This document shows positions 22,501 through 33,010 of a DNA stretch of 64,000 nucleotides, in pieces. A program made the position numbers and the translations under genes. The stretch comes from Chytridium lagenaria (lineage: Eukaryota; Chytridiomycota; Chytridiomycetes; Chytridiales; Chytridiaceae). The DNA lies in contig JAHLKC010000161.1 of assembly GCA_025449115.1 (NCBI GenBank), positions 18,951 to 82,950 on the forward strand. Direction: 5' to 3'. Position 1 is the stretch's first letter; each line of letters begins with the position of its first letter. The notes beneath the pieces were generated by a model. The model had not been told where the DNA came from. It was given only the letters and a program-made list of their open reading frames with translations, and searched no databases.

Positions 22501-24630
22501 CGAATGATAATTCGGGGATGAACGTGTCCAAATCGTTTGTGCAGTAAAACGATCTCCTTTATGAACGCGTCTGTTCTTCTTTCTAGAAGTCCAGCTGTAG
22601 AAGTACGATTAGTGTGAGCGACTATAATCGGTTTGACTAAACTTACATCAAAGTCAATAAGTTCAGCGTCACTTGCGTCGGTACTGACTGCGTTCCCCAA
22701 AGGGACTCCAGTACTGTGACCTTCCGCGTCTGTAGTGTTGCAACACTCAATCCAGGTTTCGAGATCGAAGTCCTGGTCAGACGAAGGGTGAATGGGCTGA
22801 GAAGCGTCCATGACGGTTGAAGATGCTCGGTGGGCTTCAACCGTTGTATCCATCGGAGCCGGAGCCGTGGAGTATGATGAGAGTAGGTGATAAAGGTCAC
22901 CAACACGGCGGCCGATATTGATACTCCTGCCTTCTCTGTTAAGATATAAGTATACCTCGTCGGCGGAGAAGACGATAAGATCCTGGGATCCCTCAATCAT
23001 CCCAAGGACAGAGCAGAGTGGTTCTGCAAGGTCAGGAACAAAGAGAACGTTTTTGATGACGCGTTGATGATCACCAAACGTGTAGACAATATCCCCATAC
23101 CCGCGGACAGGTACGGTTCTATCATCTGCAAGGTAGACCTTGCCTTCACTGTCTGCGGGAAGATAGTGGAGTCGTTCAAAGAGGTTCTCATCCGGTGTCA
23201 TCCAAGTGGATGCACCTGAGTCAATGAGAGATCCGACTTTGACGTTAAGAGCCTTATGAGCCTTAAGTTCAGCAACGATCTGATCGTTTACCTCACTTGG
23301 AATGGTCTCAATAGACTGTTGATGCCGAACGCGATTGCCTTTGAAGTGCCGTTTGACGATTGCCGTGATGTCATCATTGCTGAGGGGAATCTCAACGTGA
23401 TTGGCTTTTGTCTTGGCCTTGGTGGCTGTCGGTTTGGTTGTATTGTTGTCGTCCACCTCCATTGCGTCGGATCTTGTCTTTGCTTGCTTGGCGTCGGCGA
23501 TGATCGACTTGAGAACAGGGCAGTCCTCAGCCTTATGCTCCTTCTTGCAGATTCCACAATGAGACTTTGACGTTGGCGTGTTATGCTGCTTCTTCTGCTT
23601 TGTCACCCGACCCTTGGAGTTCTGTTTAGAACCCTTTTGGGCGCGACACTCGCGATCATCATGAAAGCATTCACCGTGGATGGTGCAGTGCTTGATCTCC
23701 CGCAGCGATGACTTCGGCGTTTTCCTGTTCTTGCTCTCAACTTTAGCTTTACGAGCCCTGGCGTTAAGGACGTGGTTTTCAGACAAAGATGCATTGGCTT
23801 CAAGTTGCTTCAAAGCTGTTTGCACTTCGTCTTAAACTGGTCCACACCTTGGGTGTAGTAGTTAGCAGGCGCCGGAGCACCCTCAGCGAGAGCAGGAAGG
23901 AAGGATGCCGAGCCACCATCATTGACCTTGACGGCAAGGCAGTGAATTCAGGGACTGATGGAGTGTTATGAGTGAATTTGGCAACAAGAAGATCGAGCAT
24001 TTGCCGTTTGTCGGTGTCTGTCGCGTAGATCCGCTCGTGAGCTTCAACTAAGTCAATGACTGACTCCAGTAAGTGATGATCTCCTGAAGGGAAGCTGATT
24101 CACGAAGTTGGAGTTGGGACCATCGCACGTTCCACTGCTGTCCAGCCTGACCGTCCAGATTTCCAACAGTATAGAGCTGACGAAGGGCAGTTACTTGCTC
24201 GGAAGCGTTCACCAATCCTTCAACACGTTTTCGATCACCGGATTGAAAACACTCATCAAGGATAGCCTTTGCAACCTCGTTGGACTGCAAAGCCTTCTCC
24301 CGACGCGTGAGTTCACGATCAAAGTGTGCACGCTCTTGTTGGTAGCTATTTAGACCGAGCGGTCCAGTTAGCCATGAGGAGTCGGAAATCCTCAAAATCA
24401 GCGGGATCAGCTGGAACAACAGGTGGATCGCCAGGAGCGGGAATGACGGGAGGAGCAACGGGAGGAGGAATAACAATACCAGCATCGTAAAGATGAGCAA
24501 CACCTTTGGATTGCGCGTAAATACGCACTTTCCTCATGTGTTCATCAAACTCAACAACAGTGGTGCCCTTAAACCTCGGCGGACGAAGAATGGAAGAGCC
24601 AGTTGAAGAAAGGGAAGTGGTAGTAGACAT
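19536..24630 (-). pseudogene. Copia family 1 element B, gag-pol, 3' truncated
   Basis: Read from an ATG at 24,630 (MSTTTSLSSTGSSILRPPRF). Gag has breaks near 24,350, 24,050 and 23,830. Zinc-knuckle-like CGICKKEHKAEDC lies near 23,550. The 23,825-22,407 frame continues with protease GSLIDSGASTWMTP (23,230) and gag-pre-integrase LLHKRFGHVHPRI (22,540). After a frameshift near 22,440 integrase reads LRTDSGEILTN (22,140). Reverse transcriptase occupies 21,343-20,342 with YQIDITGAYL and YVDDIIILA; RNase H follows with YADASHACEDD and AQSSSEAELIALNEATREMI. The protein stops at CWSE at 19,537, so the last about 35 residues, the polypurine tract and 3' LTR are missing. It is the best family 1 copy but cannot move by itself. 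Confidence 0.95.
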
Positions 24631-24660
24631 GGTGATGTACCAAACTTAAGGTAGTTTTTG

Positions 24661-25248
24661 TGTCAGAGTGGGAACGTTAGTGTAAGTGAGGAGAGGAATA
24701 AAATAGTAGTGAAAATCTTGGATTGAACAAGAAGATCACCTGGCCGTTTTTATAGGCAACAGTGTGCTGTTTGTGCTTAAACAGGAAGTCTCGTTGAAAG
24801 GAGAACTGTGCAAGTTCTTTCCTTCTAAGGTCATTTTATCTCCTTCGCGTTGAAGGGAATATCACCCTTTAAGTGACAAATTAATTTACGGTCAAAATAA
24901 TGTTTGTGTAACCAGAAATTTCTGATTTTTGCTAAGTTCTTTTAACTATGACTTTCATGCAGATAATATGATTTCCTCCCTTACATCAACATACCCTTGC
25001 AAAACTACAACCCTTAGTTCGGTGGATATCACCGAGGTTGATGATTATTTTGCAACGATAGTTAGTGTAAGTTGGGCCCAAATCATAATATGTGATGTAG
25101 TTAAGTAGCAGAGATGATTAGCGTGTCTTTAGAAAACTTACGCCAAATGGCGTGAAAATTTTCATCTAACCAAATCAATAAACATTTAAACATGACGACT
25201 TAAGTAAAGCAGTTTATTAAATTGGTTGCGTATGAACAGGATTTAACA
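24661..25248 (-). mobile_element. 5' LTR of element B (family 1)
   Basis: 588 bp, TGTCAGAG...ATTTAACA on the plus strand, so it reads TGTTAAAT...CTCTGACA in the element's own sense. Only 30 bases separate it from the gag ATG. Same length and ends as the solo LTRs at 11,392 and 35,964. Its right edge is joined directly to element F. Confidence 0.95.
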
Positions 25249-26370
25249 ACTTTTATTCCTTCGCCGTGTTCAGCCGTCTTGACGCGACTGTCCATCCTCC
25301 TGAAGTTCCTCATTCCTTCCTGGTCGAACGTCATGTGGTGAGTTGCTCCAGAGTCCAGTATCCAGCGTCTGTCCCTCCTTCCTGACGTCATCGCGTGAGC
25401 TTCCAACAAGGTGTCTTTGTTGACAATCGAAATGAACGCGATTGGGTTCGCGTTAACCGTGTTTGCCGAGCCTCTTCCACCCGACCTTTTTCCTTTCCAC
25501 TTGCGCCAGCGGTTCCTACCACCACTGGGCTTCTCATCCTCAGAAGTCGTCCGAGTTTGACGCGTCCTTCTTCTTGCCCCAACAGTTCTTCGCGAAGTGT
25601 GCAGTCTTCCCACAGTTGAAACACTTGAGCTGTGTTTTGTCGCGTTGCTTTCCTTTTGACGCGTCCCTTCCTTTGTCTCCTGACACGTTCCTTACTTTGC
25701 CAAACCGACGCGTCTTCTTCGTAAAGAAAGCCTCTGCCTCCTCTGACGCGTCCTCCCTGTCCTTGATCTTCTCTTCGCAATCCAGGAGCCTAGCTACAAA
25801 CCAAGTTGTAGTCCTTCACGACCTTCTCGTCCGTCTCAATGGATCGACGGCCACGTCGTAAGCCTCTGGGAGTTTCGTCAAGAGATGCGCGATGTGTTGC
25901 TCGTTGCTGATGATCTCTCCTGCTGCCTTAAGCTGGTTGACGATAGTTGACAGTTCTGCAACGAATACCCTGAGGGAAGTTCCCTCATTCATTCTGTGAC
26001 GCGTCATCTTGCGCGTGAGGGCGTTTCTGTTAGGCTGGGACTTACGTTCAAATGACGCGACTAAACATTCCCAAGTCTCCTTGGCCGACAGCTCTTCTCC
26101 AATCAGGTGGAGTACCGAATCCGAGACGCGTGATTCGATCTTGCTCTTGGCTTTGTCGTTGGCCTCAATTTCTTCTGCGCGTAGCTTCTTCTCCTCCTTG
26201 GTGGGGACCGCGTTTGCGTACTCAGTGATTCCATTCGACGTGACAGACCACAAGTTCTTCTCCTTCAGGTACGAGGTCATGCGTCGTTTCCAAACATGGA
26301 AGTCTTGACCATCAAAGCGCGTAGGCTTGTAGCTGCTTGACTCGCGTTCGTCGCCAGAATCTTTAGCCAT
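25249..26370 (-). pseudogene. Copia family F gag and protease start
   Basis: From the ATG at 26,370 the minus strand reads MAKDSGDERESSSYKPTRFD then GQDFHVWKRRMTSYL, a typical plant/fungal copia gag start (UBN2-like). LIGEELSAKETWECLVASFE and LTKLPEAYDVAVDPL follow. After a frameshift near 25,810 a CCHC knuckle CFNCGKTAHFAKNC is readable at about 25,620-25,580, then the protease RRWILDSGATHHMTFDQEG at about 25,370. The copy stops at the junction with the B LTR, so integrase, RT and RNase H are absent. Sequence is exceptionally rich in ACGCGT. Confidence 0.85.
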
Positions 26371-26393
26371 TGTACCAAAGGAAGTGCTACCAC

Positions 26394-27153
26394 TGTTGAG
26401 TGAACTTCTTATTGTTTCTCGTTATAATCTTAACTTAGACTCTTTGCTCGTTATACTTTTAAGCAGAGTCTCGGGGAAAAACTTATTGTTCACTACTTTT
26501 ATTCAACTAAAGTCCCTTTGCTTAAATACGCGTTTTCTTCCTGAAACGCTCCCTTAGCGGCCAACGCCGAATCTCGCGTCATAACTAATCAAAGACGCGT
26601 AAAACCAATTTAACCCCTTCAATCAAGCGGCACACGCACCGCACTTAAAATCAAGCCTTCAGCGGTCAACCAGCCGCTACCATAACAGGCAAGTGGGGAA
26701 GGGAAAATAAAACTTAAACAAAGGGAATAAAGAAATCTCCAATCACATCAATCAAACTCGTCAAAGTCAAAACTTAAACTTTGAACGCAAATCACCACAG
26801 AACCGACGGATGTGTACTAACAAGAATATAAAGAACCGGCAGAACGTAATTAAGATGAGAAACATCCAAAGGAAACAACAAGTGAATAACAAGAATAAAG
26901 GTAGGGACCGAAGCTGAAGTCCCTGACGCGTTGGGGACGCGTCCAACTAAGTCCAGCGCGAATCATCGTGAAGGTAAGTCATGACGCGTAGCCCAGAACG
27001 CTTAAATCCACAGGAGAGAGGATAAAGCACAGCTAATCTTTATGTAGCTCCTCCAGCAAAATCGAAAAACGCGAAAGAAACGCCTGAAGTCCCGGACTGT
27101 AAGTTTAGCGTTTAGTTTCTAATTTTAACCCCTTAATTAATTTAGTCGTAACA
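26394..27153 (-). mobile_element. Candidate 5' LTR of family F
   Basis: Just beyond the gag ATG the plus strand reads GGAAGTGCTACCAC and then TGTTGAGTGAAC. The opposite strand there (GTGGTAGCACTTCC) resembles an initiator-tRNA-type primer site, so TGTTGAGT should be the LTR edge. The other edge is best placed at GTCGTAACA (27,153), giving matching TGTT/AACA ends. There is no second copy for comparison, so the outer boundary is a guess. Confidence 0.4.
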
Positions 27154-28373
27154 AAACAATCCTCCAAGGACGAACTGTTATCATTTGCCTTCGGGTTGGG
27201 GTTGAAGTTAACTTCAAATAATAGCAGGGAGGAGATTTGGAATGTAAGTGACTTTGAATATTATCTTTACTTAGAAAATTAACATTATTTAGGAACTGTT
27301 GCAGCTGTGGATGTCCCTTTATGATGGAAGACCCCCTGCAAGGATCTATGCCGATTAAATTGGTTTAAACAACCAACATGGTGACACGTAGTTGTTTAAC
27401 TTTTCCAGATACATAGCTGATTTGTACTTGAAATATCCACCTATTGCAAGATTTTGCGGCATTTGTATAATAAATTCGTCTGTTCTATGTATGTTATTAA
27501 ATGCGCTAAAAACAATAAAAAAGTGCGAATATATTACCGGCTTATATTGCCACGTGGATACATCTAAAATTTTGATATAACTTTCTATGTGTTTAATGCA
27601 CACCCGCAAACTGGCGTCAGACGCTAGTGCAATACCTCAAATGAAAGCTCTTGCTGTGTTGAGGCTACAAGAATGTGATCTGGCTCTTATGCTCCTAACA
27701 CTCGGTATCGGTGGATTATCGTAGTTTATATATAAAATATGGGATGTTCATCGCATAGATAATTGTAGCGACGCGTCAGCGTCTTGAAACCTTCACCAAT
27801 GTGTTCCTGGATGCCAATGCTTTTCAAAAACACGCCATTACTCTACCCACTCTTGAAATGTTGCTGATGTATATTTGATTGGCGTTTGTTTTGGATGTAA
27901 ACGGCAAAATTATATAAGGTTGAATAAAATGACAATTTTTGGTAGCAAGCTTTTTTTTTAAGATTTTTCACTCCCGCATACAACAGTAAATATGTAACAT
28001 CGGTGGTAAGCGGTTGTATGCTGTGAAGTACATGTTTATACTGAGGTATGCGGGTCTGTTTTTTGTTTGCAGAATTATTTTATTTGCCATGACCTTGTCA
28101 AAATCCACGTTGAAAACGTGTTTGTCCGTGATTTTAACGAAGTACCATGTATTCTGCAAACTTGGAGACCTTGAGAGATAGGCCCTATACCAAATGGGAA
28201 AAATACATGCAAAAGAGGTTAGCCTTGAAGGGCCTAGTTTATACACGCGGGATTTTAGGTATTCCTTTATGGCTTGCCGTTTGCTGATGATCTTAAGATG
28301 CATACGTCGAAAAGGAGCTTTCGTGGACTGTACTTGACTCTGGTTCGACACATCCCGAAACACAAGTGCTCCT
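27154..28373. other. Left part of element G or intergenic, no gene recognised
   Basis: AT-rich with short open stretches but no family resemblance. It lies between the F LTR candidate and the first recognisable exon of G, and may contain the 5' region of G; the GTTGTCGTCGG terminus was not found here, so G is probably truncated on this side. Confidence 0.35.
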
Positions 28374-31300
28374 TTGCATGGGGCCACCTTTCAGGATGCT
28401 TCTAGTTTACAAGCAGCAATAACGGAATACACTTTGATGGATCCATATGGTGATGTTACAATTCAGGATGGCGAAGGAATGGACAGGGATATACCGGCAG
28501 ATATCAACATATCTGGATCAGACCAAATTGGATACGGTCCAAATGAGTATGATAACCAATTCTAGTATGTCATCTAATGTATTGCACCATAGCACTGAAG
28601 AATACCGACGAAAAGTGTTGATTGATTACAAAGAAAGTATTCTAAATCAAAAAACCACTGCAGCGCCTCGTCCCAACAACGTATTCATTCTTCAAGACTA
28701 TAGCGCCAATCCTAAAGTGAATCAGGTATGACGTCATGATCTAACAGCTACTGATATTTGGAAGAAAACTAAATTCGTTTCGCTTCAAATATATAATATG
28801 GGGATGGAATTGGAGCGAACCGAATGCAACTGCACTCGTAGAATATCGACTTGTATACATAAAGACGTTATCCCCTTTGTTAAGGATCACATTAAATATC
28901 CGCAAGGTGAGCTTAGTTTTTTTTCTCGGACGACACAGTTGTCCAAACAGCGGTATCAGACAAGTTGTACGCTTACCGCTAAATACGTACGTTTTATAGC
29001 GTTGTTACACGCATAAAGGCGCATTTGTTTGGTTGTTGCCATAACTGCACGCATACTGTTTTCAGCTTAGCGCACCTTTATTAGTGTATAGCTGATCGCA
29101 TGCGTTTTTTTTTTTTTTATCTTCCACACAGATACAGACCCGTTTATAAGTCTTCACTTTGACAAGAGATTTAAGATATCGCGGTTCTTGATGAAAGAAT
29201 TACTACTGGATCGCAGTGGCTTATACTTCGCATGTTCATCAACAAAAGCAACAAGGTGGCTTTGCACTGCGAAGGTATCCATTGCAGAAATGGGAAAGTC
29301 AACGTCAGCCCATGTTATCACGTTGATGTCCTACAAAAAGCTGATCCAACTACATTAAGCTTCAGTCAACAAGTCGTATCTCCTGAAAGGACGAAAAAAA
29401 TGGTTCGGTGTCTTGGAAGCCAATACCCCCACCGCATTATTCACTTCTTGAACGTGAGGCTAGTTTTTGGCCTCCAAGAATCTTCAGGGCTGGAGAAGAT
29501 GCGATTCTAACCCTGGCACTGTCTTCTACCTTGAAGGTGACTCTCAATGCGTCTGCGGATTAAAGATACAAAATTGCGATTCTGAAAAAAGATTTCGGTG
29601 GTGTATCCTATACACAGAACAGGGAGCCGTTCGCTGCTTTATTGAAACAGCAAAATGCTCTCGTTGCCCTCCAAGGTATAACAGATTTATTGGGCCTGAC
29701 CTTGGAGATCGGGGAATATTCAATAAGAACAATTTCTGTCTTATAACGCACTTTTTCCTGGACAAGATAACGGAACTGATTACCTCAACAACATTCTCCT
29801 TTCACGCTTACTCAAAGCACTTACAGTCAAACTATAATGAGTTTGGTCGGGGAAGGTGCCTGTACAAGCCTCCTTCTAGTAAAGTCATATCTGCGGTAAG
29901 TCATCACTTGTCATAAATTTTTTTCCATTCCATTCCTGCAAGCTGGCCAGGTACTGCTTGACCATCTGGATCAATAATCCAAATGCCGCATACTAACGTT
30001 AACGGCGGTAATACACCACAAATAAACGTATTTTAACGTTTGCGGCCGTCTGTTTAAGTGTATAGCCGTTAACGGCCGTATGCGTTAATTTTGTACCTAC
30101 TTCCGGGAATCCCTAACTTTTTTTTAGGCTTGGTTTTCCTTTCGTAAGATACAAGATTTAACCATGGGCATGGATATACAATGCCCATTCTGTAAGGAAA
30201 CTGGCTACGATATGGTTGCTTGTGACGGTATCAGCATTGGTTATCAAGAAGACAAAAAGACAAGCAACCTCATCCCACCAACATTCATCAATTCATACAG
30301 CAGTGAGAACAACACTGTGAACTACATAGCGTCAAAACAAGTGAGAAATTCCTTTGCAGTGAATATTCTAATATGGCATAGTTTGTCCCTAGCAAAATGT
30401 TAGACAGGCAGGACGAGAGTTCTGCGATATATTCAAGCATGTGCATAACGGTGTTACGCGTCAAATGAAAGCAGCTGCAAAAGAGTTGGATTGCTTTTAA
30501 ACGTTTACTGGGACAATGCACTGCGTTTCATGGCATTCATACTTAGAGATGAGACATGGACCCCAGCTGAAATAGCAGCGCTTAGAACTTTGCTTAAAGT
30601 AGTGAGTATATTTCATTGTGCCGTATTACTCTTTGACCTATCCTAACATCTATAAAGATATTCTGTGAACAGTCAGTTGTTACAATCATATTGCCTGTCG
30701 GTGATAAATGTCTTCAGGAATTAGAACGCTGGGAGCAGCTAGATGTGCAGGAGAAGTTGACTTTGATTGATGATCTTCGTCAAAACGTACCGTCAGTCGG
30801 CAACCTGTTATTTCAGGTCATTGTTGTTGGAAACAACACATATTTACCAGAAGAATTCATCAAACTTGCTCAATGGATAAGAAAGAGAAGGAATGTTGTT
30901 GAGAGACAACATAGCCGCCATCCTGTAGCGGATCCAAAGACAACCGAACATGGAGATTATGTGAACAAAAACTGGCAAAAAGTAAGTACAGAAGCCGTAC
31001 AAAACCCCATGTAACCATACACAACCGTATACTGTTATTTACCTTTGTATACTTCCGTTTACCTTTGTGTGCGCCCGTCTCTGGACAGCGCGAGTAGTAA
31101 TGTTGGCATCTCTGTTGATTAACGCTTTCAAAAGACAGGTTCCATTTACTTTTTACCTGAAATACGGCAACGTCCACGATATTTCAACCTTGGACCTGCA
31201 GACAATCTACCTACAGCAGCTAAAAAGGGGACAACGGAAGCTGACGTTTGTCCAAAATATTACGACAGGCAGAGGAAGGCTAAATCAATGACGGCCGGAG

Positions 31301-31816
31301 CAATGGTTTTTTTATGTCGTCATCGATTTATATTGGATTTCACCTTTTTCCTAAAGCTGAAAGCATCAATGATGTTTTCGCAACTCTATACACAAGGTAC
31401 CATACAATTTTACAATTTAACTCTAAATTTTGCAGGTTTGAACAGTGCCCATCCATTTGTGTTGGTGATAATAACTGCCATGCTGCAGACTACTGCACTT
31501 TGCAGTACGAATTCTTCAAAGATTGTCGATTTGTTATAGACGATTTTCACTCAAATGCTCACAGGGGCTGTTCCGCTGCTTCTCACGCAAAACACTACAA
31601 AGAAAGCATATTAAAATTGGAGATCTTAATACGAGCTACACCGAATCGCCCAACCACAACATGGGAGTCTTGCGTCAAATGGTTTCATACATGACTGAAG
31701 GACATGCTATTATGACTATATTCACCTACATTTGTATGGCAAATAGGACGGTTTGGAAGGAACTGTCAGTGAAGGGTAGCGAATTGTTTTTAAAAAAGTT
31801 TGCATGTCGACGATGA
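28374..31816 (+). pseudogene. Transposase-like gene of element G (multi-exon)
   Basis: Exons in order include NVLHHSTEEYRRKVLIDYKE (28,575-28,640), CNCTRRISTCIHKDVIPFVK (28,820-28,890), HRIIHFLNVRL (29,430), VRKIQDLT-like then MDIQCPFCKETGYDMVACDG (30,170-30,230), the segment shared with G' from 30,345, LTLIDDLRQNVPSVGNLLFQ (30,760), SICVGDNNCHAADYC (31,455), RFVIDDFHSNAHRGCSAASH (31,530) and MVSYMTEGHAIMTIFTYICM (31,680). Plausible introns start at 29,895 (GTAAGT, ending TTTTTTTTAG at 30,128) and 30,980 (GTAAGT). The CPxC...ACDG and DxFHxxxHxxC blocks suggest a KDZ-related transposase, from memory of the family. One-base deletions relative to G' (near 30,420 and 30,487) break the shared exon. 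Confidence 0.6.
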
Positions 31817-32679
31817 AGAATATATATTGTCTTATTACAAAAGTTAGTTTACAATGACTACGTTGAAATGGAACCGTAAAATTCAAATGAGTGCAAAAGT
31901 AACTTTCAAACAACCATCTGATGCCGTAAACGGCCGTTACCAATTTCTTTTACATTAGACAAACCGCCGATCACGCCTGTTTACGGCTACGCGTCATTTT
32001 TTATGGCCGTTAGTTTTATGAAGGAATATATATTATATTAAAATCGCTGACTTTAGAAACAAATGGCATAACCCTCCAAACATAAGCTTCTATATGGTTG
32101 GAGTGATTAGGTAGCATCCTGAACCATTAAATGCATTCGAGCGCAAAAGTAAATTGATGCCGATAGCAGAAGGACAGTATACAGCCGTAGACAGCCAAAT
32201 GTTGTTATGATAGGATTTCCGTCTATAACCGTCTACGGCCGTTTGCGGCCTTAGTTTCTGTCTAACGTTTGAAAACAGGATTTGCTTGCTGGACCGTGTT
32301 GACAGATGGCTGTCAGTCGAAAGATACAAGGTTCATATTTTGCTATGCTGCTGAAGATTGGCAGAGCTATGCTATGGCAAAGATTGGCGTGATTAGGTGG
32401 CAGCCTGAACCATTTAATGCATTTGAGCGCAGAGTAGTTTCATGCTGAAAACAGAACAAACAGAATACAGCCGCAAATGGCGGTGTACGATTAAATTTTT
32501 GTGCAACAAAAAAATTTTCTAATGCTTCCGGCTAATTACTGCCGTTTTTGTCAAAGCATTGATGAAACTACATTGGTAATGTATTTTGTAACCGTAAACG
32601 ACAGTATGTTTACGATACTGTCATGAAAATCGACGAAGTTTTTTTAGTTGTCGTCGGTTTTGACCTTGTATTTATCCCC
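30345..32679 (+). mobile_element. G arm matching G' in inverted orientation
   Basis: The counterpart of 9,261-12,197, without the solo LTR. The outer 31,850-32,679 part is non-coding, carrying repeated CGGCCGTTACC, CCGTCTACGGCCGTTTGCGG and similar palindromic motifs, and ends with GTTGTCGTCGGTTTTGACC next to the KDZ element. Similar motifs also occur in G introns at about 30,000-30,085 and 31,010-31,070. Confidence 0.85.
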
Positions 32680-33010
32680 GCTATGAAAAGGTTTGATGAA
32701 GCAATGTTCATGTTGCTTTCGTTTGTTCTTTATTCATCACCTTTGACGACACTATCGACGCCATAATGACTTCTTCTTCACATCACAATGGCACCCATCC
32801 ATCCGCATTCATTTCCTTGTTCAAAGCATCTTTCAGTGCATCAAATCTTTGCTCCCTACTCTCGCGGCCTTTGAGGGTTTGATCCCCTCGTCAGGCTAAT
32901 TGTGACAGACTAACCTTCATATTTACATTTGTCGACAAATTTCAAACTCAAGCATCATCAGCTTCAATCTCCCCCCAAGCACATCGTTTCATATCCCTCC
33001 TTCATCCTCC

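Noticed and set aside
9261..32679. G' and G arms as the terminal inverted repeats of one 23-kb transposon
   Set aside because: The arms contain most of a transposase gene each and have different upstream exons, so two opposed copies with later insertions between them is more likely.
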